Below are positions 52,712-61,700 of a stretch of DNA of 64,000 nt, in pieces. Under the pieces are notes generated by a model that searched no databases, was not told the DNA's origin, and saw nothing but the letters and a program-made list of their open reading frames with translations. The stretch comes from Burkholderiaceae bacterium (GTDB taxonomy: Bacteria; Pseudomonadota; Gammaproteobacteria; Burkholderiales; Burkholderiaceae_C), in the NCBI GenBank assembly GCA_919902775.1, contig CAKKRJ010000011.1, positions 1 through 64,000 of the forward strand, read 5' to 3'. Position 1 is the first letter of the stretch, and each line of letters begins with the position of its first letter. Made by a program: the position numbers and the translations under genes.

Positions 52712-54652
52712 TTACGCCTTCCGCCTCTGTGAGGTCTTCTCCACCAATGGGGTTGATCTGAGTCTGATGGTCACTGTCGTCCCCTGTTCTGGTGCGCTGC
52801 TGATATCGAGGGTTCCGCCGTGGGCTGTGACAATCTTGCGTGCGAGTACAAAGCCCAGTCCAATGCCACGCGTTTTTTGGGCTGCTGCGGCGCGAAAGTA
52901 GGGGGTTCCGAGGCGTGCCAGATCCTCACCACTCATGCCCATGCCTTTGTCAATGACCGTGATTTCCAAGTCCTTTGCGTTCACTTTGACATGGACGTTC
53001 ACCAGTGTGTCCTGAAGTGAATAGGCGAGTGCGTTGCCGATCAGGTTGCCAAGCGCGATACCGAACAATGAGCGGTCAAGAGAGAATCTGGCGTCTTGGG
53101 GTGTGATGTTTACCGCGACACGCGCGCTTCCCTCGCATCCGCGCAGGGCCGCGGCGACCAACGCTTGCAGGCGCGTCGCCTGCCGTGACAGCATGGCTGC
53201 ATGGCCATCGAGCGATTCCACCGCGAGGAACTTGTCTACCAACGCATACAGCGAATCGGCATTGTCCCGGATGCCCTCTAGTCGGCTGGCGGTGGGGCCA
53301 TCCACGTCCAGCAGAAGCATTTGCGCAGAACGTGAAATCGCCGCCAGCGGGTTGCGAAATTCATGCGAAAGCATCGCGACCAACTGGCGTTGCTCTTGCG
53401 CCTTGGCACGTGAAGTCGCTGCTTCGTGTTCTGCATGCAAGCGTTCGGCCTGCATGTTTTTGACGCGCCAGGCCAGGGCCAGATTGAGGGCCAGAATGTG
53501 CACGAACGATCCGATCTGGTAACTGTTCGCGGTGAATGGGTTGAGCGGCACCAAGCCGGTGGCCATCGCCGATTGCAGGGCAACCCCCAGGGTCGCGGCC
53601 AAAAAGGCGAACAGGTAAAGCCAAAGAATCGGCTGGCGCGGCGTCTGCACCAAGCGCCAAAGCAAAACGCCCGTGAGTAGCCAGGCCAGGGTATTGGACA
53701 ACAACAGGGTGTAAGGCGCTAATTCGCGGTAGACCGGCGATGCAATGCCGAGGAGGGCACCGCACATGGGAACAATGCACAGAAAAACCACTTGGCGCAA
53801 GCGTGGAAAGTGCTGCTTGAGATCAAGAAACTGGTTCCACATCAACACGGCGGCGATGCCGCCGCCGATCACGCCCAAACCGGTCGTGGCATCCAACCAG
53901 CGGCCATCGGTTGGGGCAAACAGCAAGGCTGCGTAACCTTTGCTGCCCAGATAAAACAAGAGCAGCGTGACCACGTAGGCGGCGTAGACCAGCAAGTTCG
54001 CGTCGCGCAACCAGCTGCCCAGCAGACCGTACATGAGGATGGTCAGTACCAGCATGCCGAAGAACAAGCCTTGGTAGAAATTTTCCTGCGATTCTTTGGC
54101 GGTGAATGTATCGGCCCGCCAGACGCTGGAAAAAAAGACCAGACTGCTGGTTGAATGCACGCGCACATACAGGGTCAGCGGTGTTGCCGGTAAGTCAAGT
54201 TTCAGTGTGTGCAACGGTGTTTGCAGCGGTCGTTGCGCAAAAGGCACATGGTCGCCCAGTCGGTGTTCGGCAAAACGGCCGTCGGCCTGCGGCACAAAGA
54301 CCTGGATGTCGTCGAGGTAGGCCGCACCGCACTCGAGTAGCCAGTGCGCAGGGCTGGCCGCCGTGCGCGCCAGCGTGAACCGGTACCAATGGGCGGCGGC
54401 GGTGTAGCCACCTGTGGCGAAACTTGGCACGGCTGCAAACTGGCCCTGTGCCCGCACCTCGTCCAGGGTTTGCTGGCCACCCGGATCGATGTGGCGCTCC
54501 ATGTGCCCGGCCAATGGCAAGTGCTCGGTCGTGGGGCTCAAGGGCAGTGGCGGCGGCAAGGCCTGGGCAGACAGCGCCAGGCCGCACAGCAGCAGTGCGG
54601 CCCAACACAGCCGGCACAGACGCAGCAGTGGGGGCGGCAGCCAAACCTTCAC
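52712..54652 (-). CDS. 7TM sensor histidine kinase, second copy
   Basis: 646 residues with signal peptide (about 1-32), 7TMR-DISM extracellular domain (about 40-180, HWYRFTLARTAASPAHWLLE), seven membrane helices (about 185-385), coiled linker, HisKA with phospho-His in AMLSHEFRNPLAAIS (about 427) and HATPase with N box IGNALAYS and G boxes DKGMGMSG and RGIGLGFVLARKIV. It overlaps the regulator stop by 4 bases, so the two form a co-transcribed two-component system. Same architecture as the island kinase at 33075. Ligand unknown. Confidence 0.93.
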   Translation of the reverse strand: MKVWLPPPLLRLCRLCWAALLLCGLALSAQALPPPLPLSPTTEHLPLAGHMERHIDPGGQQTLDEVRAQGQFAAVPSFATGGYTAAAHWYRFTLARTAASPAHWLLECGAAYLDDIQVFVPQADGRFAEHRLGDHVPFAQRPLQTPLHTLKLDLPATPLTLYVRVHSTSSLVFFSSVWRADTFTAKESQENFYQGLFFGMLVLTILMYGLLGSWLRDANLLVYAAYVVTLLLFYLGSKGYAALLFAPTDGRWLDATTGLGVIGGGIAAVLMWNQFLDLKQHFPRLRQVVFLCIVPMCGALLGIASPVYRELAPYTLLLSNTLAWLLTGVLLWRLVQTPRQPILWLYLFAFLAATLGVALQSAMATGLVPLNPFTANSYQIGSFVHILALNLALAWRVKNMQAERLHAEHEAATSRAKAQEQRQLVAMLSHEFRNPLAAISRSAQMLLLDVDGPTASRLEGIRDNADSLYALVDKFLAVESLDGHAAMLSRQATRLQALVAAALRGCEGSARVAVNITPQDARFSLDRSLFGIALGNLIGNALAYSLQDTLVNVHVKVNAKDLEITVIDKGMGMSGEDLARLGTPYFRAAAAQKTRGIGLGFVLARKIVTAHGGTLDISSAPEQGTTVTIRLRSTPLVEKTSQRRKA

Positions 54653-55398
54653 GCGGTGCTCCTGGTCTGGCTGGGCGGCTCTGTCCGCAGGCCGTTGCCG
54701 GCGAACAGATAGCCCGCGCCATAACTGGGCTTGACCGGCAGCTCGATGGCGCAGCTGGCCAACACTTTTTTGCGCAAACGCTGGGCCAGGCTGTCCAGAT
54801 TGCGCAGATTGCTGAGCGTGCTGGGCTTGCTCATCTGTACCAGCAAGCCATCGCGGCTCACCGGCTTGCCCGGTGCGCTCAGCAGCGGCCAGAGGAACAT
54901 CGCTTCCGCGTGCGTGAGTTCAATGGCCTGGCCCTGTGGGGGCTCCAATGTGAGGGTTGCGGTGTTCAGCCGCCATCCCGAGGCCTCCACGCTGGTCGCT
55001 GCCGCTGGTTGAGCGGTGGTGCTGGCCAGACGGCGCAACACACTGCGGCAGGTGGCCTCAATGACTTCCAGCGAGGTGTTTTTGGCCAGATAGACATCCG
55101 CCCCGGCCTCCAGCCCTTTCACCTGGTCTTGCGTGGCCCCCAGGCTGGTCAGCATCACGACGCCGACACCCGGTTGGTTGGCACGCAGCCAGCGGGCAAT
55201 GTCCAGTCCGCTTTCCCCGCCGGGCAGCAGGATGTCGAGCAAAGCCAGGTCAAAGCGGCTGCAGGCCAGACTGCGGTAGAGCGCGGCGGCATGCTCGAAG
55301 CCTTGCACCGTGAAGCCGCGCCGGCCCAAGAAGTCAACCAGATCGTCGCGCAGGATGGCGTCGTCCTCGACGATGGCGATGCGGGCTGACGCTGTCAT
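54649..55398 (-). CDS. OmpR-family response regulator, partner of the kinase at 52712
   Basis: 249 residues: receiver domain with IVEDDAILRDDLVDFLGR, phospho-Asp in ALLDILLPGGESGLDIAR and LAKNTSLEVIEA where the usual Lys-Pro is Lys-Asn; then a winged helix (IELTHAEAMFLWPLLSAPGK; LDSLAQRLRKKVLAS; YGAGYLF). It is the first gene of the leftward pair. The receiver shares the general layout of the island regulator at 5684. Confidence 0.92.
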   Translation of the reverse strand: MTASARIAIVEDDAILRDDLVDFLGRRGFTVQGFEHAAALYRSLACSRFDLALLDILLPGGESGLDIARWLRANQPGVGVVMLTSLGATQDQVKGLEAGADVYLAKNTSLEVIEATCRSVLRRLASTTAQPAAATSVEASGWRLNTATLTLEPPQGQAIELTHAEAMFLWPLLSAPGKPVSRDGLLVQMSKPSTLSNLRNLDSLAQRLRKKVLASCAIELPVKPSYGAGYLFAGNGLRTEPPSQTRSTA

Positions 55399-55723
55399 GG
55401 TTGGGTGGGTGATGGCATGCCATGTATTATGGTTTGCCGCTATCGCAGCCAGTCCCTGTCGACCAGTGTTTGCCAGAATTCAGCAGAATTGATCTGTTGA
55501 TATCTCTCGAATGTTTTTTAACATATGTGCTGAATAATTTGAGAAAATCTATAAATGTCTGCGCAGGGGAAGCAAGGGATGATGGGAAAAGCCTCAGAAG
55601 GCATTCGCTCGCAGGGGCGCGCTACCACAAGGTTCGTATTTTTGTGGGTGGCCCCTGTGCGTCCCGTGGCACCTTCCCTTTCAGGGCATGGGCTTGGTGC
55701 GTGACCGCAGCAGGGCAGTTTGA
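55399..55723. other. Intergenic region between the regulator and the giant gene
   Basis: 325 bases without a credible gene. 55490-55560 is A+T-rich and should hold the promoters of both flanking genes, though no full -35/-10 pair stands out. The second REP-like palindrome lies at 55601-55660. Confidence 0.5.
55601..55660. repeat. REP-like palindromic element, copy 2
   Basis: Arms GCAGGGGC (55611) and GCCCCTG (55651) with inner CCACAA/TTGTGG. Starts with the same GCATTCGC-CGCAGGGGCGC block as copy 1 (19 of 20 bases), in the same orientation. The loop differs, so the pairing and not the loop is conserved. Confidence 0.75.
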
Positions 55724-58700
55724 GTGAAAAATCAAAAATCCAAGCCGGGCGCATCGTCCAGCCAAACACCGAAGACGCCGCGTAAGCGGCTGGCGGTGCG
55801 GTTGGAAACGCTCGAGCCGAGGATTTTGCTGTCGGGCGAAACGCTGGTCACCGATCCGTTGCAGCAGACGAGCAGCAGCCAGACGGTGGCGCCGGCTTCG
55901 GACCCTTTGGCCCCCACGGGCACAACGACCACCTCGTCGCTTTTGCCCGTGTTGGAGGGGCATCCGCCCAGCGTGGTCTCGGCCGATGGCGTGACGCAAC
56001 TGGCCTCCAGCCTTTTGTCGCCCAGCAGCCCGCTGCTGCTCAAAAGCGGGCAGACCCTGGTGGGCGCCGGCACGCTCGATGCGAGCGTGGTGAACGCCGG
56101 TGTGGTCGCCCCTGGCGCGTCGCCGGGCGTATTGAGTGTGGATGCCTACGAGCAGCAAAGCAGCGCCACGCTGAAGATAGAAATCGCCGGTGCTACCTCA
56201 GGTTCCGGGGGTTATGACCAAGTCGACGTGCGCGGCACGGCCACGCTGGCGGGCACCTTGTCGCTGGAGTTTCTGGACAACTTCCACCCCAGCGCCGGGC
56301 AGGTGTTCGATGTTTTGAAGTGGTCGCAGCGCAGCGGCAGTTTCTCTTCCTACACGGGCTTGTATGCGGGCAAAGGGATTTTCCTCAAACCCGTGTACCA
56401 GCCCGACCGCCTGCAATTGGTGGCGACTGCTATTCCCGGCCTGGCCGAGCTGACCATTCCTGGCGTGCCGCAAGCGCAGACGGCGCTGGACCAGGTCTTC
56501 ACCGCCATGGCCAACAAGGTCAGCCAGTCGGCGCTTTCTTTCGATGCCTCGCTGTCTGTGGCGGGCGTGCGCCTGAGCGGCAGTTGGGAAGTTGCCGTTG
56601 CCCCGCTGGCCAGCGGGGTTGAAACCACCTTCACCGCGCGCAACGTCGGCGCCGAATGGGCGGTGGGCGATTTGTCTGGCGCCCTGACTTCGGTGAGCGG
56701 CACCCTGGTGCTCTCAGAGGGCCAATTGCAGGTGGCGCTGTCCGGCAGTGGCCGCGTGGCCTTTGCCACGGGAGATGCGCTGTCCGGCGATTTCGTGCTG
56801 TCTGGCGACTCGGCCACGGGCCGCCTGAATGTGGCGGCCAACCATGTCGCCGCGCGTTTGGGCGATGCCGCGCGCGGCGCCTCGCTGCAGCTGAGCAACG
56901 GCAGCCTGCTGATGGCCCTGGCCAATGACGGCTATGCCGTGCAGGCCAGCGGCACCGGCGCCTTGCAAGGCGCGCCGGGCACGGCCTTTTCGGGCAACCT
57001 GGGCTATGTGGCCAACACCTTCGGGCATGCCGTCGATGTGGCCTTCAGCCAAGGTGGGCAGGCCTATCGCCTGCAGATCGACAGCCCCGACCGCGTGCAG
57101 CGCTTTGAGGCGCGCAACGCCAGCCTGACGGTGGCCGAGCTGGGCAGCCTGAGCGGCGACATCGCATTTTCTGCGCGCAGCAGCCAGAGCGCCACCGAGA
57201 CCACGCAAGAGCTCTTGATCGGCGCGCGCAATGTCAGCGCCAGCTTGGCTCTGGGCGATGCCCACTTGAGCGCCAGCAACGGTTATCTGGGCCTGGTGCT
57301 GAGCACCAGCACGCCCAACAGCGGCGTGGGCGCCGCCACCACCGCGCTGGCGCTGGCGGCCGAGCTGGATCTCAGCGTGGCCGTGGACAGCACCCTCACC
57401 CTGAGCGGCGAGCGCGTGCGCGTGCTGCTCAACCGCGGCACCACCGCTGTGCAGCGCGAAATCCTCAGCACCGGCGATGCCATCTTGCTCGACATCGGCG
57501 CCGACACCTCGCGCCTGTCGGGCTATTTCACGGCCTCGGTGGCGGGCGTCATCCGCTTTGCCGGCGACCTCACGCTGGACGTGAGCCGCAGCACGCGGCT
57601 CTTGTCCAACGGCCAGTCGGTGCGGCTGATCGAATACGCGCTGGCCGGCTCGCGCGTCACGGCCACGCTCTCGCCCGGCAGCGCCGAAAGCGCGCTCAGC
57701 GCCTCGGATGCCGAACTGGCTTTTGTGTACGCCAAAGACATTGACAGCAGCCGCTCCTGGCTGACTTCGCGCGGCGCCGTGGCCAGCCTGAGCGTGGCCG
57801 GTTACGCGCTCGACAACTTGGAAACCGCGACCTGGTCGCTCAACCGCGCCGCCGATGCGCTGGCGCAGGCCGAAGGCAGCACCCTCGACTGGTCGAACAG
57901 CCGCTCTTTCTTGCTGGGCAGCGGGCGCCAATTTGTCTTCGACCAAGTGGGCGACGTGCTCAGCCTGCCGGTCAGCGGCCGCATCGCGCTGGGCAACAAC
58001 CACATCAGCGGCGATTTCACGCTGACCTACAACCGCAGCCAAAACTTCTGGGACATCCAGGCCAGTGACGCCCAGGTCTTGCTGGCCGCCGGGCCGGCCT
58101 TTGTCCGCCTGACCCAGGCCTCGGGCTCCGTGCGCCTGAACGCCGACCGCACGCGCTCGGTGAGCCTGGCTGGCAAATTCGAGCTGGGCGGCATCGCCGG
58201 GCTGACGTTCAGCGGCGAGGGCGTGGCCGAGATCGGCGCCGATGGCGAACTGGCCCTGTCGGGCACCGGCTTGTCGCTCAGTGTGGCCGGCTTTGGCAGC
58301 CTCTCGGGCGATTTCAGTCTGCGTCGGGTCGACGGCCCGCAAGGCGCGCGCCTGGTGGTGGCCGGCACCCAGGTGGCGGCCACCGTGGGCGGTGACACCG
58401 CCAACGTGGCCCTCAGCGACGGCACGCTGGCGCTCATCATCGAGCCGGGCAGCACCGGCGCGGGCAGCTACGCCCTGGTGGCCGGCGGCACGATTGCGCT
58501 GAACGGCTTTGCCGACGTCGGCAGCTTCAGCGCCAGCGGCCAGATCGCCATCAACCGCCTGGGCCGCGCGATCGATGAAACCATCGCCGTCAACGCCACC
58601 GACAACGTGCGCCTGCTGTTTGCCGATGAACGGCCAACGACGTCGGTGGTGGTGGACAACGCCAGCCTGAGCATCGCCGGCCTGGGCACCTTGAGCGGTC

Positions 58701-61700
58701 AACTGCAAATCGAAAACCGCCAGGTCGATGTGGCCGGCGTGGTGCAGCAGCGGCTGGCCATTGGTTTTGAACAACTCAGCGCCACACTCAGCCTGGGCGG
58801 CGTTGCCGCCAGCCTGAGCGGCGGGCGCGGCGCGCTGCTGCTCTACAAAGAAGTCACTGGCAGTGGCAGCAACACCAGCAGCGTCAGCCGCTACGCGGTG
58901 CAGGCCGAGGGTGCCGTGGCGCTCACCGGCATCCAGGGTGTCACGCTCAGTGCCGAGCGCATGCAGCTGGCCTTCAACCGCACCGGTGCCGCACTCGACA
59001 CCGCCATCGCCACGCCCGGCGGCTGGATCAGCCTGCAGCAACTGCGCGACGAAACCCGGCTGCGCGGTTACGCGCGCGCCGCCGTGGCCGGGGCCATGTC
59101 TTTCGAAGGCGATGTCTTCCTCGAATCGGTGCAGAACCAGGCGGCCACGCTGTCGGATGCCAGCACCGTGCAGGTCGATTCGCTGTTGATCGGTGGCGCG
59201 GGCCTGAGTGCCGCGCTCGAAGGCGGCGGGGCCGGGCTGCTCTTGCGCGAGACCGATCTGGCCATGGTCTTGTCGACCGAACGCGTGGCCAGTGGCACTG
59301 CGCGCCGCTGGCTGACGGCCAGCGCCTGGGTGGGCGGGGCAGAGGTCTCTGGCTACGCATTGGCCAATGTCGATGCGGCCGTGCTCGACATCAACCGCGC
59401 CTTGAACACCGGCAGCGGCAACGCCTTCCTCGACAACGCGCCGGTCATCGACTGGTCGCCCAGCAACCGCAGCCGCGTGATCGCGGTCACCGACACCCGC
59501 ATCCTGCCCCTGGCCACTGCGGGCGAACGCTTTGTCACCCAGGTCAGCGGCAGCTTGGCGCTGGGCCCGGCCACGCTGTCGGGCAGTTTTGAAATTGTGC
59601 GCAGCACAGTGGCTGGCAGCCCCGTGTGGGAGATCAAGGCCGTCAACGCCAGTGTGGCGATGACTGCCGGCACGGCCAAGGTCAGCATCGACAGCGTCAG
59701 CGGCTCGCTGATTTTTGCCGAGACCGGCAACAGCGGCGCCCTGACTGGCATCGGCTCGATCACCGGGGTCGACGGCCTGACCTTCAGCGGCACCCTAGCC
59801 ACCCGTTTCAACAACGGCACGCTGGAACTGGCGGGCGATGTCGCACTCGGCATCGCTGGCCTGGGCGCTTTGTCCGGCCAATTCGCGGTGGTCAAAGAAG
59901 CGGCGGCCTTGTCGGTGCCGGTCACCGCGCTGGGCAACGCCACAGCGGGCGCCAGCGGCACAGTCAGCCAAACCCAAGTCGGCGCTCAGACGCAGAACAG
60001 CGTGTTGCTGCTCTCGCTGGGCGAGGCCGGCAGCCATTTTGTGCGCGAGGGCATTTACGGTTTTGTGCTGGGCGGCCAGCGCCAAACCGCCTCCTCTTTG
60101 GGGGCCGACGGTCGCCCGCTCAGCGATGCGGCGTTTGCTGCGCGCATGCAGGCGGCGCTGGAGGCTTTGGCCGGGGTGGGCCTGGGCAATGCTCTGGTCA
60201 GTGGCACGCGCGCCGAAGGTTTTCGCATCGAATTCGCTGGCAGCCTGGCAGGCCAAGCCCTGCTGCTGGCCAGCACGCCCGGCGGCGCCGGCCTGTGGCT
60301 GGAGCAGCCGCCCGACCCGGCCGGCCAGTCGGATTGGGGCTTGGTGGAGCAAACCCTGGCCGCCAGCGCCGCGCGCAACGAGGTGCAGACGCTGAGCCTG
60401 GTCAATGGCGACAGCGCCACAGGCAAGACCTTCACGCTGACCCATGACGGGCAGACCACCGCCGCCATTCCGGTTTATTCGAGCGCCAACGCCAGCAACG
60501 AGCGCCAAGTCATCACCCTGAGCGCCGCCAACCGGGCGGCCGGGCAATTCTGGTTCAGCCTGGACGGCAAAACCAGCAGCAAAGTCCGCTACTCGGCCGA
60601 CCCGACTTTCCATGCCGCAGAAATCCAGCGCGTGCTGGAAGGCATGGTGGGCGCCGGCAATGTCAGCGTGGCCTACCGCTCCGAATACACCGGCCACAGC
60701 AGCATCGACTACGTGGTCGATTTCCGTGGCGCCTTGGCCGGCAAGAACGTGGCCCTGCTGCAAGCGCACAGCAGCACCAGCGGCATCACGCTCAAAGTGG
60801 GCGAGCTGCGCCAGGGCGGGCCGGGCTTTGCCGTGGCCGACCAGGCGCGCGCCATCCAAAGCGCGCTCGAAGCGGTGGCCGGCGCCGGCAATGTGGCGGT
60901 GTCTTTTGACACCCGCTCGTCGCTGGCCAACGCCCGCTATGCCATCGAGTTTCGCCACCTGCTGGGCGGGCGCGACATCGCGCCGCTCACCAGTGCCAGC
61001 ACGGCTTCGGCCCTGAGTCTGGGCATCACGACCACCACGACCGGGGCCAGTGCCAGCGGCGCGGTGCAAACCATTCACCTCTACGACGAGGCCGTGAGCG
61101 GCACCTTCCGCCTGAGCCTGGCGTTTGGCGGCGCCACCTACACCAGCAGCGATGTGGCCTTTGGCGCCAGCGCGGGCGATGTGCGCGCGGCCCTGCTGGC
61201 CGCCACCAACGCCCAGGGCGTGCGACTGGCCGCCAGCGGCGTGACGTTGGACGTCAGCCTGGTCACGGCAGGCAGCGGCCACGCCTGGAAAGTCAGCTTT
61301 GGCGGCGCGGCGGCGGGCGTGGATCTGCCGCCCATGCTGGGGCAAATCACCAGCACCGTGGCCGCGCCCGATGCACATCTGAGTGAAATTCAACGCGGCG
61401 CCACCGCCAACGCGCAGCAAAGCGTGAGCATCGCTGGCAGCGGTCTTTACACCTTGTCCATGAGCGGGCGCGCCGACACCTCGGTGCTGCTGGCCGCTGG
61501 CGCCAGTGCGGCCGAGTTCCGCGCCGCGCTCGAAGGCCTGCCGGCCATTGGCAGCGGCAACGTGGCGGTGTCCTTGGTCAACGGCGCCTATCGGGTCGAT
61601 TTCCAGGGCACGCTGGCCGGCACCAACGTCGGCGAGATCTTGGTCTCGCCCGTGCAAACCCTGTCGTTTGCCATGGCCGATGGCCAGGCACCGACCTCAC